NCBI GenBank assembly: GCA_033807775.1
Contig: CM066327.1
Coordinates: forward strand, 90,294,295 to 90,358,294
Reading direction: 5' to 3'
DNA from: Saussurea involucrata
Taxonomy: Eukaryota; Streptophyta; Magnoliopsida; Asterales; Asteraceae
Length of the DNA stretch: 64,000 bases
Shown here: piece by piece, positions 1 through 10,332 of the stretch
Numbering within the stretch: position 1 is the stretch's first letter
Layout of the letters: every line of letters starts with the position of its first letter
Translations under genes and position numbers: made by a program
The notes under the pieces: generated by a model
What the model was told of the DNA's origin: nothing
What the model saw: only the letters and a program-made list of their open reading frames with translations
Database searches by the model: none

Positions 1-28
1 TCTTTAGAAACATGACTTTATTTTCTTC

Positions 29-568
29 CTAGGTTCTGTGAATGCCAGACATTCTGCATTTGTTTATGAGAGAGTTGAACCTGTCGTACGTCGTTTGCAG
101 AGATTCTATTGCAGAGGCTCTGAATGCATGATATTCATTTATGTACTGTGCCCTTCGGTTCTTCTGGGTTTTAGCACCCCCTTCCAATTGTCTTTCTAAT
201 TCTTTCCAAAGATCGTGCGAAGTTTCGCATACATCTAAGGATTGAAAAAGTTCGTTGGGGATAGCCATTATCAAGATTCTTTTTGTTTTCTGTGCAACTT
301 CATCTTCTGCCTTATCTTCATTTGACCATTCTTCTTTTGGCTTCGGTTTTTGATGTTCAGGGATTTCAGGAGATTCAGCAGTAGCTGGTACACGTAGTAC
401 TATTATCATGGGAACAGGAGGAAGGTTGTAAAGATATTGTACTAGATTTTTTTCAGTACCCTCAAAGAAATGAACCATTCTTATTTTCCATTGAGGATAC
501 TCATCTCGTAGGAGAGTAGGAGGCTTGGTGAGTGAACCAGCAGTAAAGAAGTTGTTTGTATTTGTCAT
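29..568 (-). pseudogene. Copia element A: gag N-terminal fragment
   Basis: This is the start of a Ty1/copia gag, about 179 residues from an ATG at 568. It opens with an MTNTNNFFTAGSLTKPP-type start and a PQWKIRMVHFFEG motif, the same design as the gag N-termini of elements H and I. Gag forms the virus-like particle in the cytoplasm. A stop codon at 29-31 cuts it inside the helical domain, and gag-like sequence continues past the stop towards the window edge, so the break is a mutation. The primer site and LTR lie directly upstream (569-1423), confirming minus-strand orientation. The rest of A lies left of the window. Confidence 0.8.
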
Positions 569-779
569 TGTTAAGGTTCTGAAAAGATAGTATGATTAAA
601 GAGTATGAGTCTGATGATCTGGAAAGTTTTCTGGGTTTGAACAGTTCCCATAGTACACTTTAATGGAGTTTTAACCTAGAAATGAGGAATAGGTTAAAAG
701 AGGAATGATGTCTATCACCAATCTTGTAATAAAGAGGATCACTTGATATTGAAAATCAAGCTTTGCTCTGATACCAATT
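569..779 (-). other. Copia A leader with tRNA primer-binding site
   Basis: Untranslated leader between LTR A and gag. On the minus strand it begins with TGGTATCAGAGC (766-777), which matches the 3' end of initiator Met tRNA, the usual primer for plant copia reverse transcription. I see no coding sequence in it. Confidence 0.85.
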
Positions 780-1423
780 GTTGGTTCCCGGTTTGCTTAT
801 ACAAGATTGTCAGATCTATTAGTTCGAGTTTATGTTTGATGCGGAAGCGTATTTGAAGAACTAATAGATATGTTTGATAGATTTAGAACACAATATAAAT
901 AAACAGTGAACAGGAAATAATATCTCAAAGTTTAATGAATATATATATATCAAGAACAGATTTAAGAACAGTGAGTAAGCAAAGCTTTAAAACAGATATG
1001 ACTCTTAAAGTGTTTAAGCTGTGTGTTCTTGTGATGTTTTTCTCTCTTGTTTTCTTGTTTTTATATTTCTTGATTCTTGATTAGGAAGAACTCAACATGA
1101 GTCTTCCTTTTATACTACTCAAAGGGGACCATAAAGCATGAGCTACTATTCAGAACGGGCGGTATGAATAGTTGGAAGGATGGCATGAACAGTTGGATGT
1201 GATGTATTGTATTTAATGCAGCAGACGTCTATTATGTACTAAGCCCTATTGGGTCCACTCAGATTTTGACATGTTGAAGTTGGAAAGGGTACGTTGCCAT
1301 GCAAGTTGATGAACAGGTCCAGGAACAGTAGCAAGATAGTATAAATATCTTTGAAGTCTTTGTTGAAGACCGCATAGGCTCTGTGAAGTGCCACAGAGGT
1401 TCTGCGGTTTGGTCCTTAGAAGA
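780..1423 (-). repeat. LTR of copia A, first part (split by gypsy C)
   Basis: The LTR edge is TGTTGG at 780, next to the primer site. The LTR continues at 9799-9998 beyond gypsy C and ends in AACA, giving about 844 bp in total. On the minus strand a TATTTATA-type TATA box lies near 1335-1347. CAGAGG/CTCTGT motifs lie just upstream of it, at 1375-1411 and again at about 9828-9940. Gypsy C therefore landed inside this motif cluster. Confidence 0.8.
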
Positions 1424-3098
1424 TGTAACACCCCGGATTTCGTTTTGTGTAGTTTTGTACTTATAATTACATGTTAAAGTATTATTTTGTTATAGCAAGA
1501 ATTTCATCTCGTTAGAATCTAGTTAAGGGCCGAAAAGTAGATCAAATGAGGCTTGGTGCCCTTTGGGCGATAGTGACCGGCGAGAGTGCCCATGTCACTA
1601 TCGCGGTTGTCACAATCGCCGGGTTTGTACCGCAAGTTTGATCTTTCAGACATTTGGAATTCAGGCGATTATGCCTTGGGCGATAGTGACAGTGTCACTA
1701 TCGCATGGTCACAATCGCTCAAGCTGTACCGAGAGTTTGGGGGTGTGGGCGATAGTGCCCCGGCGATAGTGACAGTGTCACTATCGCCATGTCACAATCG
1801 CTGCCGACCTATTTAGGTATAAAAAGAAGAGTTTCGGGATTTTATCTTATCTTTTGAAAAACTGAAGTTTGAGCAGTCGAATTCTCTGAGTAGAAAGGTG
1901 ATCAACATCATTATATTACAAGGTTCCTACTCTTCCTTCAAGAATCAGCTTCACCCACTTCATTTAGGGTTTTTGTGGTTTGCTGCAGATTTCCTAAGGT
2001 GAGTAAACTGAACTTAAGAGCTTAATTGATATATGAATCACAATATTGTTTGAATTCTTGTAACAACTTCATCTTAAAGTGATATTTGGGTCAATAAGCT
2101 CTTGTCTCTTTAAAAAGGGATTCCAAGGAGCTTAAAGAGTGAAGTAAAGGTTATGTGACATTTATTTACTTGGAATTGTATAAATTATGATACTATTCAA
2201 CTGAAATTGGTTATACTTAAATATTAGGGCTTGGAGCTTAATGAATTAAGCTGAGTCTTAATGACAGAAATGGATGCTACATAATGGAAATAATTGCATA
2301 TGGAATTGGAATATGTACTATGCTACAATAAACTCATAACGTTACTTGGGTGTATGTGTGTAGTTGATACTTTAATGTGTATAGAAATCATATGCTAAAT
2401 GAAATAGTTGGACTGTTTTATTGAAGTAAATGTATGGCTTTATGAACTGCTTGGAGTAGTTGTTTGTTGGTATTCACAAATTGGAGGAATCTCTAAGTAG
2501 GCATTGGGAAGGTATAGTCTTGGGCACTTACCTTGAGGGTTTGTGTATCGATCCACGCCTTCGGGATTTATACCATATAGGTAGTCCCGATGTGCCGGGC
2601 CTTGGGGCGTTACCTTGGAGGTAGACGCTAAGGTATATCTTCAAAGATGATGTAACTCGGATTGATGTTTGGGTTTCCCATGGAGTCCGATTTGTGAATG
2701 ACCATGTTGATAATATTGTATATGAAATAAATTGTATGCTTTGCTATATGTTTACTCACTAGGCTTTTCAAGCCTAACACTTGTACTTGTTTAAAATGTG
2801 TCACAGGTTATAGTGGTGCCATTCCTAAGAAGGCATAGAGGAAGACTTGTGAGCATGGGGGGTACTTGGAGATGCTATTATTAGAAGATTAAATTTACCC
2901 AATTATGACAATTTTTGTAATCTTATTTCTATAGTAGAGATTTGATTAGTTAGTTGTCATAGATGTTCATATAACTCTTTGTTGGTAAACAGGTATTATG
3001 TATTCCCACTTTTGTGAGCTCGTGCTTTGGCATTGTATATTTATATCACTCTTCCGTTTTATGGAAGTTTTTGTTGACCCTGTTTTTAGGGTGTCACA
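1424..3098 (+). repeat. 5' LTR of gypsy C
   Basis: 1,675 bp, matching 8119-9793 at a constant offset of 6,695 with two visible substitutions. It holds a palindromic motif array and a TATA box (see 1567-1825). About 1.2 kb of AT-rich sequence follows, including a possible 5' splice donor AAG|GTGAGT near 1998. Short ORFs here are chance readings of the array, not genes. Confidence 0.97.
1567..1825 (+). promoter_or_regulatory. U3 palindromic motif array and TATA box of gypsy C
   Basis: GCGATAGTGAC and its complement GTCACTATCGC or GTCACAATCGC recur about nine times in 240 bp. Two places (1680-1704 and 1763-1787) are perfect inverted repeats of 12 bp arms around a single G. The array ends about 12 bp before TATAAAAA (1818-1825), so it occupies the core-promoter-proximal position. 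The 3' LTR has the same array at 8262-8520. A role as factor-binding boxes is inference. Symmetry, copy number and position are what the sequence shows. Confidence 0.8.
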
Positions 3099-3436
3099 AG
3101 TTGGTATCAGAGCTCTAGTTAAAGTGAACTAGGTGTTAATTATAGTATGCCTAGACTTAAGCTGAGATAGTGTCAATGACAAACCTTTATACGGGGTAGA
3201 TATCTTAGGATGGGAGAGTGTTAGGAAGTTGTGGAATTTCATTTATTAAGACTTATGATGACGGTAACGAGAATGCTTGTGTATGACATGTTCATAATTT
3301 CACCTAGCTAATGCTATTATGAATGCGTTGTTACGTAAGTATACTTTAATACTATTATTATGATGATTAGTGAATGTATGAGTACACAACTTTAGTCTAT
3401 TCCTTACCAAAATTCTCGCATGTTTGACAGACTGAG
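3099..3436 (+). other. Gypsy C leader with primer-binding site
   Basis: TGGTATCAGAGC (3102-3113) matches initiator Met tRNA and begins three bases after the LTR end. The remaining 320 bp are AT-rich untranslated leader up to the gag ATG at 3437. Confidence 0.92.
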
Positions 3437-6400
3437 ATGGTGAATACGCGCGGTCAACTCCAATCAACACTGGACGGTCAAGCTGCAACTGAATCTACTG
3501 CCGATCGACTGGCTAACGAAGAAGCGGCTGGAAGTCCTCCGAGACCACCCCTCATAGGTGGTGGACCGGAACTTGTATCGAGAATCCACGCAGGCACCTC
3601 CAATCCTGTAGTGGAGGATAATACTCTTGAAAACCGACTGAAGGATAGTATGCTTCAAGCTATGACTTCTGCCATGGATCAACAGAAAGAGCTGTTCATG
3701 AAATTATTAGAGGACTGGGATCAAAGTCATCGACGCATTGAGACAGTGGGGGATAATGCAGGGAATGGGTCGGGCGGTCTAAAGGATAGAATAACTACAC
3801 GAGAGCCATCAAATGTGCGTGATGGGAGAAGAGAAAGGGGGTGTTCGTATAAGACCTTCCTTGGTTGTAAACCACCGGAATTCGCCGGAACTACCGACCC
3901 AGTTCAATGTATGTATTGGATCAGAGAGATGGAAATGGCGTTCGAGGCTAGTGAATGCGAAGATTCCCAACGAGTTAAATTTGCTTCTCATCTTCTTAGA
4001 GGTGAGGCTCTTACTTGGTGGAATCTCACCCGTTCGTCTCTCACGCCAGAATTGTTGACTCAACTTTCGTGGCCTTTGTTTAAAAAGAAGATTCTCGACA
4101 AGTATTGTAGTGAAAGGGCCCTAGACAAGATTGAAGAAGAGTTCCGGGGATTGAAGAAAGGGAAAACGTCAATGAACGACTATTCGAAAAAGTTTCTTGA
4201 GAAGTTAAGTTTGGTAGAACATCTGGCTCCCGATGAGAAAATGAAAATAAAAGCGTATCAACGGGGATTGCCCGCCGAGATGAAGACAGCCGTGAGGAAT
4301 GCCAAGGTGACAACCGTACAAGAAGCAATTGAGGAATCGTTGTTGGTGGAAGACGATTTAACTCAAGGAAAGTTGGAAAGTGGTCAAGCAAGTGAGAAAA
4401 GGAAATGGGAAGGACCGTCGGGACCCATTCGACAACAAAGGCAGGTTACCGGAAATCGGGGCGGGGATAACCGTCGAGACGCAAGGTGGTGTAGTAAATG
4501 CCGGAAACACCACGTTGGTTCTTGTAGTACCCAATCATACTCGAACCCGCAAGGGTGTTACAAGTGTGGAAAGAGTGGACATTTTGGAAGGGATTGCCCC
4601 ACGAAGGGACTGATTTGTTTTGAATGTCGCGAAGCAGGTCACATAAAAAGGGATTGCCCAAAGTTAAAGTCAAGTGGAAGTGGGGGACCCAAGACGGAGC
4701 CACCGAAAGTGAAGGGAAGAGCTTTTCAGATGACAACCGAGGAGGCAAAGACTTCGACAGACGTAGTGTCGGGTACGTTTCTTCTAAACTCCGTACCTAC
4801 GCGTGTATTATTCGATTTGGGTGCAAGTTTTTCTTTTATGTCGATACCTTTTTGTCAAAAGTTATCTATGCCCACTAAATGTTTAGACGAAGCCCTAGTG
4901 GTAGAAATAGCCAATGGTGGTCAGGTTTTAGTTCGAGATATTTTGCGGGGTTGCAAAATTGAAATTGAAGGGAGGAAATTCTTAATTGATTTAATGCCGA
5001 TAGAGATTGGAGGATTTGACGTGGTGATTGGAATGGATTGGTTATCCGCAAACCGAGCTGAAATCTTATGTGCCAAGAAATTAATTCGCCTACCTTCTCC
5101 GGACGGGGGTCACGTGATTGTCTATGGGGAACGAAGGAAGGGGGAGATACCAATTATTACAATGTTGAAGGCCCGGAAATGTTTAATCAAAGGGTGTGCG
5201 TCGTTTATTGCTTATGTTATCAATGCCAAGTTAGAGAAAAAGAAGATGGAAGATGTAAGAGTGGTGCGCGAGTTTCCAGACGTATTTCCGGAAGAATTAC
5301 CGGGTTTACCACCAGAGCGCCAGGTGGAATTTAAGATAGACTTGGTGCCGGGGGCAGCCCCCATAGCTAGAGCTCCTTATCGATTGGCTCCGTCCGAGAT
5401 GCAAGAAATGATGGCACAACTTCAAGAACTTTTGGAGAAGGGGTTCGTAAGGCCGAGTTCATCTCCTTGGGGAGCGCCGGTTTTATTTGTAAAGAAGAAG
5501 GACGACACTATGCGCATGTGCATAGACTACCGGGAGTTGAATAAAGTAACGGTGAAGAACAAATATCCACTTCCTAGAATCGATGATTTATTCGACCAAC
5601 TTCACGGGGCGGGATGTTTTTCAAAGATCGATTTACGTTCTGGTTATCATCAAGTGAAGGTTAAGGAAGGCGACGTTCCAAAGACAGCGTTCCGAACGCG
5701 GTATGGCCATTATGAATTTTTGGTAATGCCGTTCGGGCTGACAAATGCACCAGCAGTATTTATGGATTTGATGAATCGGGTGTGCCGACCTTTTCTTGAC
5801 AAAACAATGATTGTTTTCATAGATGATATTTTGGTATACTCTAAGAATGAAGTAGAACATGAATTGCATCTACGAGAGGTGTTAGAAGTGTTGAGAAAAG
5901 AAAAACTGTACGCAAAATTCTCTAAGTGCGACTTTTGGTTGAAAGAGGTCCAATTTTTGGGTCATGTAATTGCTCGGGATGGGGTGAAGGTGGATCCATC
6001 CAAAGTTGAGGCGATGATGAATTGGGAACCGCCCAAGAGTCCAGGAGAAATCCGAAGTTTCTTAGGATTGGCGGGTTACTACCGGAGGTTCATCCAAGAT
6101 TTTTCCAAGATTGCATCCTCATTGACGGCATTAACGCGGAAAAATGTGAACTTTGTTTGGACCGATGTGCAAGAGAAGGCATTTCGCACCCTCCAAAAGA
6201 AATTGTGTGAAGCGCCAATTCTCTCCTTACCCGAGGGACCGGAAGATTTCGTGGTTTATAGCGATGCATCTAAGATGGGCTTAGGGTGTGTGTTAATGCA
6301 ACGGGGAAAGGTAATTGCTTACGCCTCGAGACAACTTAAGGTGCATGAAAAGAACTACCCTACGCATGATTTGGAATTAGCCGCGGTCGTTTTTGCATTG

Positions 6401-6991
6401 AAGTTATGGCGTCATTATTTATACGGCACGAAATGCATATTGTACACGGATCACAAGAGCTTGAAACATGTGTTCGACCAAAAAGAGCTGAATATGAGAC
6501 AACGAAGATGGTTGGAGTTACTCAAAGACTACGACTGTGAATTACTTTACCACCCGGGTAAAGCGAATGTGGTCGCCGATGCCTTGAGTCGAAAGGAGTA
6601 TAGCGGAAGCTTACGCGCCAACCTCTCAAGAATTGACATAGTGTCGAGTTTAGTAGAGCCAATTAGAATAGCACAATCCGAAGCACTAAAAGAAGAAAAC
6701 CTCAAGGAAGAGGTAATGGTGAAACAAAGGCAACTGTTAATCGAAGATAGCCGTGGAGTTAAGCTGTTCAACGGGCGTGTGTGGGTACCTAAGATCGGTG
6801 GGAATAGGGAACTACTCATGGATGAGGTTCATAAATCCAAATACTCCATTCATCCCGGGAGTACTAAAATGTATCGGGATTTGAAGCAACATTATTGGTG
6901 GCCCAGTCATGAAGTTAGATGTGGCACGGTATGTGGGTCAATGCACGACTTGCTCGCAAGTAAAGGCTCAACATCAATTACCTTACGGTGA
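3437..6991 (+). pseudogene. Gypsy C gag-protease-RT-RNase H polyprotein, frameshifted
   Basis: One long frame of 1,184 residues. The retrotransposon gag domain spans about residues 135-290. Two CCHC zinc knuckles near residues 373 and 394 (CYKCGKSGHFGRDC, CFECREAGHIKRDC) bind RNA. The aspartic protease follows, but its active triad reads D460-L461-G462 where the family has D-S-G or D-T-G. RT follows with FIDD at 794-797, then RNase H with YSDAS near 942. The start of integrase, including the histidines of its zinc finger (IHPGSTKMYRDL), lies at the end. A one-base insertion just before 6909 throws the frame, so the last 28 residues are out of frame. Product processing and integrase supply should both fail, although the element is very young. 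Confidence 0.95.
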
Positions 6992-8081
6992 GTTGAAACC
7001 TTTGGAAATCCCCGAGTGGAAATGGGAGAAAATCACAATGGATTTTGTAACTAAATTACCAAAGACTATGAAGGGTCACGACACCATTTGGGTGATAGTG
7101 GATCGGTTGACGAAGAGTGCACACTTCTTAGCTATGCGGGAGACTTTACCAATGGACAGGTTGGCAAAGCTTTACATTGATGAGGTAGTTTCACGACATG
7201 GAGTGCCCGTATCTATAGTATCTGATCGGGATAGCCGGTTCACATCAAGATTTTGGCAAGCGTTACAAGAAGAACTTGGTACGAGGGTAAATTTGAGCAC
7301 GGCATATCACCCACAAACTGATGGTCAAAGCGAGAGGACCATTCAGACATTGGAGGATATGTTGAGGGCGTGCGTAATAGACTTTGGAGGCAGTTGGGAT
7401 ACTCACCTACCATTGGTAGAGTTCGCTTACAACAATAGTTATCACTCGAGTTTGAAGGCAGCACCATTCGAAGCCTTGTATGGAAGAAAGTGTAGAACTC
7501 CCGCGTGTTGGTTAGAAGCGGGAGAAAAGCAATTTACCGGACCAGAAATTGTACAAGAAACAGCTGATAAGGTTAAGGTGATTAGAGAACGATTGAAAGC
7601 AGCCCAAGATCGACAAAAGAGCTATGCCGATAAGAGACGGAAACCGATAGAGTTTCAAGTAGGAGAAAGAGTGATGTTGAAAGTGTCCCCTTGGAAAGGA
7701 CTGATTCGTTTTGGAAAGCGCGGGAAGTTAAGTCCCCGTTTTCTCGGACCATTTACTATTCTAGAGCGTGTGGGTTTACAAGCCTACAAGTTAGATTTAC
7801 CCCCGGAAATGGATGGAATACATCCAACATTCCATGTGTGTTATCTACGGAAATGCTTGGCGGAAGGAGAAAGTGTGATACCATTGTCAGAAATCCGGGT
7901 AGATGACAACCGATGTACCGAGGAACCCGAAACTATTTTGGACAGAGTGGTTACGAAACTTCGACACAAGGAGGTAGCAAAGGTTAAAGTACAATGGAAA
8001 CATCATAGGGGTGCCAATGTGACTTGGGAACCAGAGGAGGACATGAAGCGCCGGTATCCGCATCTGTTCGTACAACCTTAA
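6909..8081 (+). pseudogene. Gypsy C integrase core and chromodomain
   Basis: This 390-residue frame continues pol after the frameshift. It opens with the CxxC half of the integrase zinc finger (QCTTCSQVK). The catalytic D45, D106 and E142 follow with 35 residues between the last two, the expected DD35E spacing. A GPFTILERVG region leads to a chromodomain at about 330-388 (KVKVQWKHHRGANVTWEPEEDM). Integrase inserts the cDNA. The chromodomain is thought to steer chromoviruses towards heterochromatin. All catalytic residues are present. The ATG at 6909 is an internal Met of pol, not a natural start. Confidence 0.95.
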
Positions 8082-8118
8082 ATTTCGAGGACGAAATTTT
8101 ATTCAAGTTGGGGAGAAT
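8082..8118 (+). other. Polypurine tract region of gypsy C
   Basis: Short untranslated stretch containing a purine-rich GGGGAGAA run next to the 3' LTR start at 8119. This is the plus-strand primer site for reverse transcription. The preceding AATTTCGAGGACGAAATTT is a near-perfect inverted repeat found in many plant gypsy elements. Confidence 0.85.
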
Positions 8119-9793
8119 TGTAACACCCCGGATTTCGTTTTGTGTAGTTTTGTACTTATAATTACATGTTAAAGTATTATTTTGTTATAGCAAGAATTTC
8201 ATCTCGTTAGAATCTAGTTAAGGGCCGAAAAGTAGATCAAATGAGGCTTGGTGCCCTTTGGGCGATAGTGACCGGCGAGAGTGCCCATGTCACTATCGCG
8301 GTTGTCACAATCGCCGGGTTTGTACCGCAAGTTTGATCTTTCAGACATTTGGAATTCAGGCGATTATGCCTTGGGCGATAGTGACAGTGTCACTATCGCA
8401 TGGTCACAATCGCTCAAGCTGTACCGAGAGTTTGGGGGTGTGGGCGATAGTGCCCCGGCGATAGTGACAGTGTCACTATCGCCATGTCACAATCGCTGCC
8501 GACCTATTTAGGTATAAAAAGAAGAGTTTCGGGATTTTATCTTATCTTTTGAAAAACTGAAGTTTGAGCAGTCGAATTCTCTGAGTAGAAAGGTGATCAA
8601 CATCATTATATTACAAGGTTCCTACTCTTCCTTCAAGAATCAGCTTCACCCACTTCATTTAGGGTTTTTGTGGTTTGCTGCAGATTTCCTAAGGTGAGTA
8701 AACTGAACTTAAGAGCTTAATTGATATATGAATCACAATATTGTTTGAATTCTTGTAACAACTTCATCTTAAAGTGATATTTGGGTCAATAAGCTCTTGT
8801 CTCTTTAAAAAGGGATTCCAAGGAGCTTAAAGAGTGAAGTAAAGGTTATGTGACATTTATTTACTTGGAATTGTATAAATTATGATACTATTCAACTGAA
8901 ATTGGTTATACTTAAATATTAGGGCTTGGAGCTTAATGAATTAAGCTGAGTCTTAATGACAGAAATGGATGCTACATAATGGAAATAATTGCATATGGAA
9001 TTGGAATATGTACTATGCTACAATAAACTCATAACGTTACTTGGTTGTATGTGTGTAGTTGATACTTTAATGTGTATAGAAATCATATGCTAAATGAAAT
9101 AGTTGGACTGTTTTATTGAAGTAAATGTATGGCTTTATGAACTGCTTGGAGTAGTTGTTTGTTGGTATTCACAAATTGGAGGAATCTCTAAGTAGGCATT
9201 GGGAAGGTATAGTCTTGGGCACTTACCTTGAGGGTTTGTGTATCGATCCACGCCTTCGGGATTTATACCATATAGGTAGTCCCGATGTGCCGGGCCTTGG
9301 GGCGTTACCTTGGAGGTAGACGCTAAGGTATATCTTCAAAGATGATGTAACTCGGATTGATGTTTGGGTTTCCCATGGAGTCCGATTTGTGAATAACCAT
9401 GTTGATAATATTGTATATGAAATAAATTGTATGCTTTGCTATATGTTTACTCACTAGGCTTTTCAAGCCTAACACTTGTACTTGTTTAAAATGTGTCACA
9501 GGTTATAGTGGTGCCATTCCTAAGAAGGCATAGAGGAAGACTTGTGAGCATGGGGGGTACTTGGAGATGCTATTATTAGAAGATTAAATTTACCCAATTA
9601 TGACAATTTTTGTAATCTTATTTCTATAGTAGAGATTTGATTAGTTAGTTGTCATAGATGTTCATATAACTCTTTGTTGGTAAACAGGTATTATGTATTC
9701 CCACTTTTGTGAGCTCGTGCTTTGGCATTGTATATTTATATCACTCTTCCGTTTTATGGAAGTTTTTGTTGACCCTGTTTTTAGGGTGTCACA
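8119..9793 (+). repeat. 3' LTR of gypsy C
   Basis: Copy of 1424-3098 differing at 9045 (G to T) and 9395 (G to A). It carries the same motif array (8262-8501) and TATAAAAA (8513-8520), and is followed directly by the target duplication GAAGA at 9794-9798. Confidence 0.97.
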
Positions 9794-9798
9794 GAAGA

Positions 9799-9998
9799 GC
9801 AGTCTTCACCGGATTCGGAGTCTTTGGTCTTCTTTGCGTGTATTACAGAGCTTCTGTAGGACGCCTCTTTAGCTTTTGTAGCTTCTCGACCTTGATCTCT
9901 CGGTAAGTTCGGCAGAGCCTCTGTAAGAGGCTTTCTTCACTTAGCCTATTTTTCACTACTTCTAAATACTTCTATGATTAGGAAGATTGAAGCTAACA
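9799..9998 (-). repeat. LTR of copia A, second part
   Basis: Continuation of LTR A after gypsy C. It holds more CAGAG/CTCTGT motifs (9828-9940) and ends with GCTAACA at 9998. The next bases (AATAC, 9999-10003) belong to the LTR of copia B, so A inserted into B. Its predicted target duplication is AATAC, with the left copy outside the window. Confidence 0.75.
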
Positions 9999-10114
9999 AA
10001 TACAACAATTGGTTATTTACAATTTTAGCCCTTGACACTCAACAAATACAAATAAGTCCTTGACACTATTCGTTATAAAACATTTATATAAATTAGGGGC
10101 TAATAAAGCTAACA
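9999..10114 (-). repeat. Partial left LTR of copia B
   Basis: Matches the last 116 bp of the right LTR (14885-15000). The rest lies left of copia A, outside the window. It ends GCTAACA at 10114, followed by a polypurine tract (minus strand AGGGGGAGAT, about 10115-10124). Confidence 0.85.
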
Positions 10115-10122
10115 ATCTCCCC

Positions 10123-10332
10123 CTAATGTTTTATAAAGAAAGCATCATCTTGTAGTCTACCCCTTGCTTTCTTTAGAGGCGTTGGAGTGTCAATCTTCAA
10201 GTCTTGTGAGAGTCTTCTTTTCCTGATCTTCCACAATGTCAGTTGCTTCAATTTCTTCTTTAACTCCCCCTTGATCGTTGCATACTCCCCCTTGAATGTT
10301 GCTTTGCTTTTCAGATCCCAGTTATCTCCCAT
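10123..10332 (-). pseudogene. Copia B: tail of the post-pol gene
   Basis: A 69-residue lysine/arginine-rich frame (ELKKKLKQLTLWKIRKRRL) ending immediately before the polypurine tract and 3' LTR. Its position and basic character match the C-termini of the post-pol genes of G (25324) and H (35612), which also stop just before the 3' LTR. I therefore read it as the truncated end of the same kind of gene. Sequence similarity over so short a stretch is weak, so this rests mainly on position. Confidence 0.45.

Larger units (their letters stand above)
1424..9793 (+). mobile_element. Gypsy C: nearly intact chromodomain Ty3/gypsy element
   Basis: A full-length LTR retrotransposon of 8,370 bp. It is bounded by the 5-bp target duplication GAAGA (1419-1423 and 9794-9798) and by LTRs of exactly 1,675 bp that begin TGTAACACC and end GTGTCACA. 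It carries a Met-tRNA primer site, a gag-protease-RT-RNase H frame, an integrase-chromodomain frame and a polypurine tract. I saw only two LTR differences (2350/9045 and 2700/9395), so insertion was very recent. The domain order and terminal chromodomain place it among plant chromoviruses, probably near Tekay/Del. Its pol is broken at about 6905 and its protease active site is altered, so it is probably not autonomous. Confidence 0.97.

Noticed and set aside
1563..1816. Small ORFs in LTR C (and their copies at 8258-8511)
   Set aside because: They are translations of the palindromic motif array upstream of the TATA box. Duplication reflects the paired LTRs.
3102..3113. TGGTATCAGAGC sites as tRNA genes
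   Set aside because: Only the 12-base primer match is present, with no cloverleaf. The sites abut LTR ends.
6891..6995. Programmed ribosomal frameshift in gypsy C
   Set aside because: The break is inside the integrase zinc finger, not at the gag/pol boundary, and I see no slippery heptamer with downstream structure. A mutation or sequencing error is simpler.
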